The notes beneath the pieces were generated by a model that was not told where the DNA came from, ran no database searches, and saw nothing but the letters and a program-made list of their open reading frames with translations. Positions 46,197-54,281 of a stretch of 64,000 nucleotides of DNA are shown piece after piece. The translations under genes were made by a program, and so were the position numbers. This stretch comes from Oceanisphaera litoralis. GTDB lineage: Bacteria > Pseudomonadota > Gammaproteobacteria > Enterobacterales > Aeromonadaceae. The stretch covers positions 1-64,000 of the forward strand of contig NZ_JAFBBE010000009.1 of the NCBI RefSeq assembly GCF_016907015.1, written 5' to 3'. Numbering within the stretch: the first letter of the stretch is position 1; every line of letters starts with the position of its first letter.

Positions 46197-47375
46197 TCAT
46201 TCGCCATCGAGGCCACGCACCGGCTTGATGCTGCCCCACTGTTTGCAGGAGGGGCATTGCCAGAATAACGTTTGAGAAGAAAAACCGCACTGGCCACAGC
46301 GATGGCTGGGCTTGAGCCTGATTTGCTCGGACACCAGTGATTTCAGCATTTCCAGGCTTTCCCGTGCCCTGCCCTGCTCCGCATTGGCCGCATGGTACGA
46401 CATCAGCCGGTAAAAGCCTTTCATGGTCGGATGACGCTGCAACTGCGACAATACCAGTTGCTCGGCCGCCAAGAGACCCTGGGTTTCGCCGACACTGTCG
46501 GCCAGCATCAGCACGGCACTGGCACCACTGTCGGCGGCTACCCACTGCTCCAGTCGCTGCACAAACTCCGTGTATTTACCCAGCGTCTGATAACAATGCT
46601 GCAAGTCTGTCAGCACCTCGCTGATAAAGTCCGCATCCTGCTCGGTCACCTGTAGCAGGCAATGAGCCGCCTGCGACCATTGCTGCTGTGCCATATGGAT
46701 AGCGGCCAGCCGCATATTCGCCCTGACACAGCCCGCATCGGCCTTCAGCGCCTTTCGGAGCTGAACGATGGCGGCCCTGGCATCTTGCCGACGCCATTGC
46801 TGTTCGGCCAGTTCGCAGTAAAAATGCCCCATGGGAACCAGGGCCTTGATGCCCTGCCGCTTCTTGAGCCGTTCGGCCACGGTAATGGCCTGCTCCCAGT
46901 CTTTCAGTTGCTGATAGATTTGCATCAGCTGGCTGAGGGCTTCTTCTTCATAATCCGGGTCGTTTTTCAGCTCCACCAGTATATGCTCGGCTCTGTCGAG
47001 CAGGCCCGCCGCCAGAAAGTCTCGCGCCAGCTCCAGCATCGCCAGATGACGCTGTTCCAATAACAGATTAGGACGGGCAATCAGGTTCTGGTGTATGCGA
47101 ATGGCGCGATCAACTTCGCCACGGGACCGAAACAGGTTGCCGAGGGCAAGGTGGGTTTCAATGGTTTCGCTGTCGACCTGCAGCAATTGAATAAACAGGT
47201 CAACGGCCTTGTCAGGCTCGTCGGAAAGCAGAAAATTCAACCCGGCAACGTATTGCCGGGAGAAATGATGGGATTTGTTTTGAGCATCCTGCCGGACTCC
47301 TCTGCGCCCCATATACCAGCCATAGGCAGCTGCGACCGGAAGCAGCAGAAACAGCAATTCCAGCATAGGGCTCAT
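46197..47375 (-). CDS. lapB: LPS assembly protein LapB (YciM)
   Basis: 392 residues from ATG 47375, which overlaps the lapA stop (TGATG). N-terminal membrane anchor (LELLFLLLPVAAAYGWYMG), then about nine TPR-type helical repeats facing the cytoplasm, then a rubredoxin-like Cys pair-pair motif: CGQCGF and CPSCKQWG near the C-terminus. LapB controls LpxC proteolysis by FtsH together with LapA/LapC and so sets LPS level. Gene order lapA-lapB-pyrF is as in E. coli. Confidence 0.95.
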   Translation of the reverse strand: MSPMLELLFLLLPVAAAYGWYMGRRGVRQDAQNKSHHFSRQYVAGLNFLLSDEPDKAVDLFIQLLQVDSETIETHLALGNLFRSRGEVDRAIRIHQNLIARPNLLLEQRHLAMLELARDFLAAGLLDRAEHILVELKNDPDYEEEALSQLMQIYQQLKDWEQAITVAERLKKRQGIKALVPMGHFYCELAEQQWRRQDARAAIVQLRKALKADAGCVRANMRLAAIHMAQQQWSQAAHCLLQVTEQDADFISEVLTDLQHCYQTLGKYTEFVQRLEQWVAADSGASAVLMLADSVGETQGLLAAEQLVLSQLQRHPTMKGFYRLMSYHAANAEQGRARESLEMLKSLVSEQIRLKPSHRCGQCGFSSQTLFWQCPSCKQWGSIKPVRGLDGE

Positions 47376-47662
47376 CAATCCTTAATGGGCAAGGCTCTGA
47401 GCTCTTCCAATTCCCTTTGTTGACGCTCGACTTTCTTGCGCAAACCGCTGTTGTTCATCTTGAGACGCAGTAATACCAGACCGAACACCAGCCAGCCGAT
47501 AATAAAACCGGCCACAAATACCAGCGCCAGTAATGTAGAAAGGCGATAATCACCCTGAGCCAGCAGATAGTTAACATGAACCAGCTGATCGTTTTGTGTG
47601 CCCAGTGTCAGCCCTACTGCAAACAAAATTGCCAGGATGACCAGGCCAAAAATAATTTTCAC
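47375..47662 (-). CDS. lapA: LPS assembly protein LapA (YciS, DUF1049)
   Basis: 95 residues. Two membrane segments (~4-20 and ~42-64), the second followed by a basic, coiled tail (LRKKVERQQRELEELRALP). Partner of LapB at the inner membrane. Overlaps lapB by one base. Confidence 0.92.
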   Translation of the reverse strand: MKIIFGLVILAILFAVGLTLGTQNDQLVHVNYLLAQGDYRLSTLLALVFVAGFIIGWLVFGLVLLRLKMNNSGLRKKVERQQRELEELRALPIKD

Positions 47663-47770
47663 CTTACCCTCTCAACTTCCTGATTTCGAGTGCGGGCATT
47701 ATCCCGTAAAAGCCGGATGCTCGCCAGTCACCTTGCCACGAAAAGTGATATAGAACAAACCGATGTGTAC

Positions 47771-48052
47771 TCAGGCAGGGTTAACCCGTTCGCGCAGTTC
47801 TTTACCCGGTTTAAAATGCGGTACGTATTTACCGGTCAATTCCACTTTTTCGCCGGTTTTCGGATTTCGCCCCTGCCGGGGTGCCCGATAATGCAATGAA
47901 AAGCTGCCAAAGCCTCTGATTTCAATGCGGTCCCCTGTTTGCAGGGTCGATGCCATCTGTTCAAGAATTTCCTTGATGGCATTTTCCACTTCCTTGGCGG
48001 AGAGATGACTGTATTGCTCTGACAGCCTTTCAATGAGATCGGATTTGGTCAT
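47771..48052 (-). CDS. ihfB: Integration host factor beta subunit
   Basis: 93 residues from ATG 48052, which gives the standard [10 protein letters not shown] start. HU/IHF fold: [42 protein letters not shown] (DNA-bending beta arm) and [15 protein letters not shown]. Follows rpsA as in E. coli (rpsA-ihfB). Confidence 0.97.
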   Translation of the reverse strand: MTKSDLIERLSEQYSHLSAKEVENAIKEILEQMASTLQTGDRIEIRGFGSFSLHYRAPRQGRNPKTGEKVELTGKYVPHFKPGKELRERVNPA

Positions 48053-48081
48053 GATGTGTTTCTCCTGATCACCAGACAACA

Positions 48082-48107
48082 AAAAGGGGGCGCGAAGGCC
48101 CCCTTTT
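48082..48107 (-). terminator. Hairpin between rpsA and ihfB
   Basis: AAAAGGGGGC (48082-48091), loop GCGAAG, GCCCCCTTTT (48098-48107). It lies between the rpsA stop (48122) and ihfB start, so it should attenuate readthrough from rpsA. Confidence 0.75.
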
Positions 48108-48121
48108 GAACTCGGACAGGC

Positions 48122-49795
48122 TTATTCGCCTTTAGCCGCCTTGAAAGCTTCGGCCATGGCACTCAAACCAACATCTTCAGGTTGCTGCTGGTTCAGGCTA
48201 TCCATAACCACTTTATCTTCAGCTTCGTCTTTCGCACGGATAGACAGGCTGAGGGTGCGGTTCTTGCGATCAACGCCCATGAAACGCGCTTCGATTTCTT
48301 CACCTACTTTCAGTACGGTAGATGCATCTTCGATGCGGTCACGGGAGATGTCGGCAACGCGGACATAACCTTCCACGCCTTCTTCCATCTCAACCACGGC
48401 GCCCTTGGCGTCAACGGCAGTGATGGTACCCTTAACGATAGCACCTTTCTTGTTGTCAGACAGGTACTTATTGAACGGGTCTTCGTCGATTTGCTTCACG
48501 CCCAGGCTGATGCGCTCGCGCTCGGGATCGACCTGCAGAACCACGGCGTCAATTTCGTCGCCTTTCTTGAATTCACGAACGGCGTCGTCACCGTTGGCGT
48601 TCCAGGAAATGTCGGACAGGTGAACCAGACCGTCGATGCCGCCGTCCAGACCGATGAAGATACCGAAGTCGGTGATAGACTTGATCTTGCCGGAAACACG
48701 GTCACCCTTGTTGTGGGTTTCCGCAAACAGCTGCCACGGGTTGGATTTGCACTGCTTCAGACCCAGAGAGATACGACGACGTTCTTCGTCGATATCCAGC
48801 ACCATCACGTCTACGCTGTCGCCAACGGAAACCACTTTGGACGGGTGGATGTTCTTGTTGGTCCAGTCCATTTCGGACACGTGTACCAGGCCTTCAACGC
48901 CTTCTTCGATTTCAACGAAGCAGCCGTAGTCGGTCAGGTTGGTCACGCGGCCAGACAGACGAGTGCCTTCCGGGTAACGGTTGGCGATATCAACCCAGGG
49001 ATCTTCACCCAGCTGCTTCAGACCCAGAGATACACGAGTGCGCTCGCGGTCGAACTTCAGCACCTTAACGTTGATTTCGTCACCCACGTTCACGATTTCG
49101 CTCGGATGCTTAACGCGCTTCCAGGCCATGTCGGTGATGTGCAGCAGGCCGTCTACGCCGCCCAGGTCTACGAAAGCACCGTAGTCGGTCAGGTTCTTGA
49201 CGATACCCTTAACTTCTTGACCTTCCTGCAGGTTCTCAAGCAGTTGCTCGCGTTCGGCACTGTTTTCAGTTTCGATAACGGCACGACGAGAAACAACAAC
49301 GTTGTTGCGCTTCTGGTCCAGCTTGATCACTTTGAACTCAAGCTCTTTACCTTCCAGGTGCAGCGTGTCGCGCACAGGACGTACGTCAACCAGCGAACCA
49401 GGCAGGAATGCACGGATAGTGTTCACTTCAACAGTGAAGCCACCCTTGACCTTGCCGTTGATCACACCGATAACGGTTTCTTGATCTTCGTAGGCTTTTT
49501 CCAGTTGCAGCCAGGACTCGTGGCGCTTCGCTTTTTCGCGGGAAAGCAGAGTCTCACCGAAACCGTCTTCTACCGCGTCCAGCGCTACGTCTACTACGTC
49601 GCCAACGCTGACTTCCAGCTCGCCCTGAGCATTTTTGAACTGCTCGGCAGGCACAGCGGATTCAGACTTCAGGCCTGCGTCAACCAGAACGATACCGTTC
49701 TCGATGGCTACTACAGTACCTTTAACAATGGAACCCGGACGGGTTTCCAGTTCTTTCAGAGACTCTTCAAAGAGTTGGGCAAAAGATTCAATCAT
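48122..49795 (-). CDS. rpsA: 30S ribosomal protein S1
   Basis: 557 residues from ATG 49795 ([13 protein letters not shown], as in E. coli). Six S1 RNA-binding domains; domains 3-6 are recognisable as repeats of GxxVxGxVxxxTDYGxFV and LGLKQ. Needed for translation initiation on structured mRNA. A GC-rich hairpin precedes it in the leader. Confidence 0.97.
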   Translation of the reverse strand: MIESFAQLFEESLKELETRPGSIVKGTVVAIENGIVLVDAGLKSESAVPAEQFKNAQGELEVSVGDVVDVALDAVEDGFGETLLSREKAKRHESWLQLEKAYEDQETVIGVINGKVKGGFTVEVNTIRAFLPGSLVDVRPVRDTLHLEGKELEFKVIKLDQKRNNVVVSRRAVIETENSAEREQLLENLQEGQEVKGIVKNLTDYGAFVDLGGVDGLLHITDMAWKRVKHPSEIVNVGDEINVKVLKFDRERTRVSLGLKQLGEDPWVDIANRYPEGTRLSGRVTNLTDYGCFVEIEEGVEGLVHVSEMDWTNKNIHPSKVVSVGDSVDVMVLDIDEERRRISLGLKQCKSNPWQLFAETHNKGDRVSGKIKSITDFGIFIGLDGGIDGLVHLSDISWNANGDDAVREFKKGDEIDAVVLQVDPERERISLGVKQIDEDPFNKYLSDNKKGAIVKGTITAVDAKGAVVEMEEGVEGYVRVADISRDRIEDASTVLKVGEEIEARFMGVDRKNRTLSLSIRAKDEAEDKVVMDSLNQQQPEDVGLSAMAEAFKAAKGE

Positions 49796-49866
49796 GTTTA
49801 ATGAATACACTTTTTAAGTTGAACATCCACAGGGCAATCCGGCACCGGTGGGGTGATTAGCATAGA

Positions 49867-49888
49867 CCCGTCCCCTCCTTGGGGCGGG
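49867..49888 (-). promoter_or_regulatory. Leader hairpin upstream of rpsA
   Basis: CCCGTCCCC pairs with GGGGCGGG around TCCTT, 72 bases before the rpsA ATG. E. coli rpsA is autoregulated through leader hairpins, so this may be part of such an operator; alternatively it terminates cmk transcription. Confidence 0.4.
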
Positions 49889-49990
49889 CAGGGCGAGATC
49901 GCATCGGTGACCTCGCTTAACTTATTCTAACTTCTAATTTAACTTCTAATTCTAACGTTTTCTTTCGTACTTTTTTAACCGAAATAACGC

Positions 49991-50668
49991 TTAACCGAGC
50001 TTAACCTTAGTATGACTCAGCACTTTGTCCAGTACTTGTGCAATGGACAAATCGGTCGAGTCGATAACCAGTGCATCGGCCGCGGCTTTGAGCGGTGCCA
50101 CGGCTCGATTGCGATCGCGATCGTCACGCGTCTGAATTTCGCTTAAAAGACGGTCAAAACTAACATCAAAGCCCTTGTCTTGCAACTGAATAAGCCGTCG
50201 CTTCGCCCTTTCTTCGGCGCTGGCATCGAGGAAGATTTTGACCGGCGCATCGGGGAAAACCACGGTGCCCATGTCCCGGCCGTCGGCAATCAGACCGGGA
50301 CCGGCCCGAAAGGCGCGCTGACGCCGAAGCAAGGCTTCACGCACCCGGGGAAAGGCGGCGACCTTGCTGGCCGCATCTCCCATTTTTTCGGTGCGAATGG
50401 AGCGGGATACGTCTTCTCCTTCGAGAATGGTCTTGATATGACCATCCACCACCGGAAACTGTACATCCAGGTGGGCCGCCAACGGCATCAGCCCGGCTTC
50501 ATCGTCCAGCGCCACATTGTGATGTCGGGCCGCCAGTGCCAGTACGCGATAGATAGCGCCGGAATCAAGCAGGTGCCATTCCAACTTTTCGGCCAGCAAC
50601 TGACAAAGGGTTCCCTTGCCGGCGCCGCCTGGGCCATCCACGGTAATGACGGGAGCTTGTTCAGTCAT
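49991..50668 (-). CDS. cmk: Cytidylate kinase
   Basis: 225 residues from ATG 50668; an upstream in-frame start at 50749 would add an unlikely tail. Phosphorylates CMP/dCMP. P-loop GPGGAGKGT (~11-19), [26 protein letters not shown] and [12 protein letters not shown] are typical. cmk-rpsA-ihfB is a conserved order. Confidence 0.96.
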   Translation of the reverse strand: MTEQAPVITVDGPGGAGKGTLCQLLAEKLEWHLLDSGAIYRVLALAARHHNVALDDEAGLMPLAAHLDVQFPVVDGHIKTILEGEDVSRSIRTEKMGDAASKVAAFPRVREALLRRQRAFRAGPGLIADGRDMGTVVFPDAPVKIFLDASAEERAKRRLIQLQDKGFDVSFDRLLSEIQTRDDRDRNRAVAPLKAAADALVIDSTDLSIAQVLDKVLSHTKVKLG

Positions 50669-50884
50669 GGCATTCTCCAGTGAATAATGAGTCTGGGCAC
50701 TTGGGTGCCACGCGGCCGGCATTATACCCGAGTTCAAAGATAAAGGCATAACTTACAATTGATTAACACAACGAAAATAATGCCGTTCTCACAACACCAG
50801 CCAATATTGCGCCTATACCTGCACGCCTATCCGCTTTACAATGACCGCCATTTTTTGTTACTTGATAACCGAAAGAGGAACGCC

Positions 50885-51478
50885 ATGAGCAGTGTTACCC
50901 GGATGGCAAACTCAAAACTGCCGACACCCTGGGGCACCTTTACCCTGATCGGGTTTGAAGAAAAAGGCACAGGCAAGGATCATGCCGCCCTGGTGATGGG
51001 AAATATCGGCGATGGGCAGCCGGTACTGGGCCGCATTCATTCCGAGTGCCTGACCGGTGATGCCCTGTTCAGCCTGCGTTGCGACTGCGGCTTTCAGCTG
51101 CAAGCCGCACTGGAAAGGATCGCCAAGGAAGGACGCGGCATACTGCTCTATGTGCGCCAGGAAGGTCGCGGCATAGGCCTGCTCAACAAGATCCACGCCT
51201 ATCATCTGCAGGATCAGGGCAAGGACACGGTGGAAGCCAACGTAGAACTGGGTTTTGCCGCCGACATGCGCGACTACACCATCTGTGCCGACATGCTGCA
51301 CAGCCTGGGTGTCAAACAGATGAAGCTGATGACCAATAATCCACGCAAGGTCAAGGCGATGGAAAACTTCGGCATCGACGTGGTAGAGCGGATACCGCTG
51401 CAGGAAGGGCGCAATCCCTTCAACGAGGATTATCTGAACACCAAGGCCGGCAAGCTGGGCCATATGCTCAAAGACTGA
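50885..51478 (+). CDS. ribA: GTP cyclohydrolase II
   Basis: 197 residues from ATG 50885, after an AAAGAGGAA box. First step of riboflavin synthesis. Zn ligands in [18 protein letters not shown] (three Cys), catalytic [12 protein letters not shown], then [11 protein letters not shown] and TNNPRKV. Divergent from cmk; own terminator at 51501. Confidence 0.96.
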   Translation: MSSVTRMANSKLPTPWGTFTLIGFEEKGTGKDHAALVMGNIGDGQPVLGRIHSECLTGDALFSLRCDCGFQLQAALERIAKEGRGILLYVRQEGRGIGLLNKIHAYHLQDQGKDTVEANVELGFAADMRDYTICADMLHSLGVKQMKLMTNNPRKVKAMENFGIDVVERIPLQEGRNPFNEDYLNTKAGKLGHMLKD

Positions 51479-51500
51479 CGCACGTCTTGTGCGTAGAAAT

Positions 51501-51530
51501 AAAGCCCCGAGCACGTCGCCCGGGGCTTTT
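51501..51530 (+). terminator. Terminator of ribA
   Basis: AAAGCCCCG ... CGGGGCTTTTTT, 22 bases after the ribA stop. Confidence 0.85.
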
Positions 51531-51566
51531 TTGTGGGAACTAAAAGATGAGACGTGAGGGATAATA

Positions 51567-51599
51567 CCCCTCACCCTCACCCTCACCCCTCACCCCTCA
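51567..51599. repeat. CCCCTCA heptamer/hexamer tandem repeat at the fruA 3' end
   Basis: CCCCTCA, CCCTCA, CCCTCA, CCCCTCA, CCCCTCA in a row. The fruA stop codon (51583-51585) lies inside it, and the last codons of fruA are repeat sequence. Confidence 0.85.
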
Positions 51600-53337
51600 C
51601 ACTTTCCTGACCCGCCAGCATCTGGGCGTCGCTGCGCTTCAGCACCGAGTAAAGCACGCCGCTGAGCAGGGATCCGGCGGCGATGGCCGGCACATACCAC
51701 AGCAATTGCTGAATGGCATTGGGGATGAAAAACACGAAGATGCCACCATGGGGCGCCAGCAACTTCACACCAAAGTACATGGTCAGAGCCCCGGTGAGGG
51801 CGCCGCCGAGCATACAACAGGGGATCACCCGCAACGGATCCCGGGCGGCAAAGGGAATGGCACCTTCCGAGATAAAACACAAGCCCAGCACAAAAGAGGC
51901 CTTGCCCGCCTCCTGCTCGCTCTGGTTGAACTTGCGTCGGGCAAGAAAGGTGGCAATGCCCATGGCCAGCGCCGGCACCATGCCTGCCGCCATGGCCGCC
52001 GCCATGGGGCCGTAGGTTTGTGATGCCAGCAAGCCGACCGAAAAGGCATAGGCCGCCTTGTTGACCGGGCCGCCCATGTCGAAGCACATCATGGTGCCGA
52101 TGATAATGCCGAGCAGCACCGCATTGGCCGAGCCCATGTTGTTGAGAAAGTCGGTCATGGTGGTCATCACCAGGGCGACAGGCCCACCCACCACGTACAC
52201 CATCACCAGACCGGTAAAGAGACTGGCAAACAACGGAATAATCAATATGGGTTTAAGCGCCGTCAGGCTGGTGGGCATCGGCACCTTCTGTGCCAGATAA
52301 CGGGCACTGTAGCCGGCCAGAAAACCGCCGATGATGCCGCCGATAAAACCGGCCCCCAGGGTGCTGGCCAGCATGCCGCCAATCATGCCGGGCGCTATGC
52401 CCGGGCGGTCGGCAATGGAATAGGCGATGTAGCCGGACAGCACGGGTATCATCAGGGCAAAGGCCGAGGCGCCGCCGATTTGCATCAGCGCCGCCGCCAG
52501 ACTGCCTTCTTCCTTGAACGCTTCTATGCCGAACACGAACGACAGCGCGATAATCAGACCACCGGCAACCACCATCGGCAGCATGAACGACACCCCGGTC
52601 AGCAGATGCTGATAAGGGCCGGCCTGCTTAATGTTTTGTTGATCGCCGTCTTGCTGAGCGCTTGCCGCCCCCGCCGGGCTCTTTCCCTGGTGCTGGTATA
52701 ACCGGGCGTCGGCCTGGGCGCTCTCCAGGGTCTGTTGCGGTTTTTTCAGCGCCGCCCCTGTGCTGGTGCGATACATGCGTTTACCGTCAAAGCGGCCGAG
52801 ATCCACTTCAATGTCCGCCGCCACTATCACCGCATCGGCGGCGTCGATGTCGGCCGAGGTCAGGGCGTTCTGGGCGCCTACCGAGCCCTGGGTTTCGACT
52901 TTTATCTGAATCCCCATGGCGGTGGCGGTTTCGGTCAAGGCTTCCGCAGACATAAAGGTATGCGCCACGCCGGTCGGACAGGCGGTAATGGCCACCAGTT
53001 TCACCCCGGCTGCCGGTGTGCCTTCCTCCTGCATCACCGCCCGCTCCCTGCCCTGTTGCAGCCAGGCCTGGGGGTCGTTCAGTGCCGACTGAATATCGCT
53101 GCGATACAAGGGCTTGCCGACAAAACGGGACAGATCCAGTGAGGTATCCGCCGCCACCAGTACCAGATCGGCATCTTCTATCTGCGCGGGTGTGAAGGCC
53201 GTCATCGGCTCAAGCTGGCTGTAACATTCCACATTCTCCTGCCAACCCAGAGTCTGTGCCGCCTGACGCAACAGGCGTGCCGCCAGATAACTGCTGGCCA
53301 TACCAGTGGGACAGGCGGTCATAATCAATGTTTTCAT
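51583..53337 (-). CDS. fruA: PTS fructose-specific EIIB'BC component
   Basis: 584 residues (E. coli FruA 563). Two N-terminal IIB domains: ACPTGMASSYLAARLL (~8-23) and the phosphorylated ACPTGVAHTFMSAEAL (~118), then an EIIC domain with about nine hydrophobic segments (GVSFMLPMVVAGGLIIALSF onward, FCFDMGGPVNKAA-type FDMGGPVNKAAYAF, SEGAIPFAARDPLRV). It imports fructose as fructose-1-P. The C-terminus SVRGEG is made from the tandem repeat. Overlaps fruK by four bases. Confidence 0.95.
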   Translation of the reverse strand: MKTLIMTACPTGMASSYLAARLLRQAAQTLGWQENVECYSQLEPMTAFTPAQIEDADLVLVAADTSLDLSRFVGKPLYRSDIQSALNDPQAWLQQGRERAVMQEEGTPAAGVKLVAITACPTGVAHTFMSAEALTETATAMGIQIKVETQGSVGAQNALTSADIDAADAVIVAADIEVDLGRFDGKRMYRTSTGAALKKPQQTLESAQADARLYQHQGKSPAGAASAQQDGDQQNIKQAGPYQHLLTGVSFMLPMVVAGGLIIALSFVFGIEAFKEEGSLAAALMQIGGASAFALMIPVLSGYIAYSIADRPGIAPGMIGGMLASTLGAGFIGGIIGGFLAGYSARYLAQKVPMPTSLTALKPILIIPLFASLFTGLVMVYVVGGPVALVMTTMTDFLNNMGSANAVLLGIIIGTMMCFDMGGPVNKAAYAFSVGLLASQTYGPMAAAMAAGMVPALAMGIATFLARRKFNQSEQEAGKASFVLGLCFISEGAIPFAARDPLRVIPCCMLGGALTGALTMYFGVKLLAPHGGIFVFFIPNAIQQLLWYVPAIAAGSLLSGVLYSVLKRSDAQMLAGQESVRGEG

Positions 53338-54281
53338 TGCACTTTTCCCGGCTGGAGTTGCGTAATTTCAATGGCATCCTGATAAGCATTCAGTTGCTGC
53401 TGATCGTCGATACCGACCCCCACCTGGGTCACCGCCATGATTGACAGGGCGGCAGCCCGCCGCAGGGTAAAGGCTTCGTCCCGACCTTCCAGCAAACCGG
53501 CACAAAGCCCGGCTACCAGGCTGTCGCCGGCCCCCACGGTACTGATCACCTTCACCCTGGGTACCCGGGCCCGCCAGGCTCCCCTCGGGCTGAACCAGTG
53601 CACACCTTCGGCGCCATTTGATACCACCACATGCTGAATGCCCTGCTGCTGCAATTCCCGGGCACTGGCAGCCAGCTCGGCTTCGTCGCGAATGGGACGG
53701 CCCACCAATTCGATCAGCTCGTCGATATTGGGCTTGATCAAGGCAGGGAAACCCTTGATACCGGCGCGCAGCGTCTCGCCACTGGCATCCAGCAATACCA
53801 GCTTGCCCCGTTCGCGCCACATGTCTATCAGCCCCTCGAGCTGCCCGGGGCTCACCCCGGGCGGCAGGCTGCCCGCCACCACCAGAGTGTCGAAATGGCG
53901 GCCAAGCGACTCGAGCCTGGCCAGTAGCCGGTTCCAATCGTTCTTCTCTACCCGCAATCCCGGCAGATTGATGTCGGTGACCCGACCGTCGGCTTCGCTG
54001 ACCTTGACGTTGACCCGGGTATCGCCGGCCAGACGTACGAACTCGTCTTCGATGTCGTATTGTTCGAACAGGGCACGAAAGGAGGCGTCGTTGTTCTGCC
54101 CCAGAAAACCGCAGGCCCGGGGTTTATGCCCCAGATCGGCCAGCACCCGGGCCACATTGATGCCCTTGCCGGCGGCGCCCAGGTGACCACTGCGGGCCAG
54201 GTTGACCGCTCCCGCGCTCAATTTATCCAGCGTGACGGTCAGATCCAGTGCCGGGTTCAGGGTCAGGGTCAGTATGCTCAT
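53334..54281 (-). CDS. fruK: 1-phosphofructokinase
   Basis: 315 residues. PfkB family: LNPALDLTV, GAAGKGINVARVLADLG and the catalytic VGAGDSLVAGLCAGLL near 250. Converts fructose-1-P to fructose-1,6-bisphosphate. Middle gene of fruBKA, four-base overlaps on both sides. Confidence 0.96.
   Translation of the reverse strand: MSILTLTLNPALDLTVTLDKLSAGAVNLARSGHLGAAGKGINVARVLADLGHKPRACGFLGQNNDASFRALFEQYDIEDEFVRLAGDTRVNVKVSEADGRVTDINLPGLRVEKNDWNRLLARLESLGRHFDTLVVAGSLPPGVSPGQLEGLIDMWRERGKLVLLDASGETLRAGIKGFPALIKPNIDELIELVGRPIRDEAELAASARELQQQGIQHVVVSNGAEGVHWFSPRGAWRARVPRVKVISTVGAGDSLVAGLCAGLLEGRDEAFTLRRAAALSIMAVTQVGVGIDDQQQLNAYQDAIEITQLQPGKVQ

Noticed and set aside
48182-49801. 539-codon open frame on the plus strand
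   Set aside because: Antisense of rpsA, a by-product of its codon use; no family pattern.
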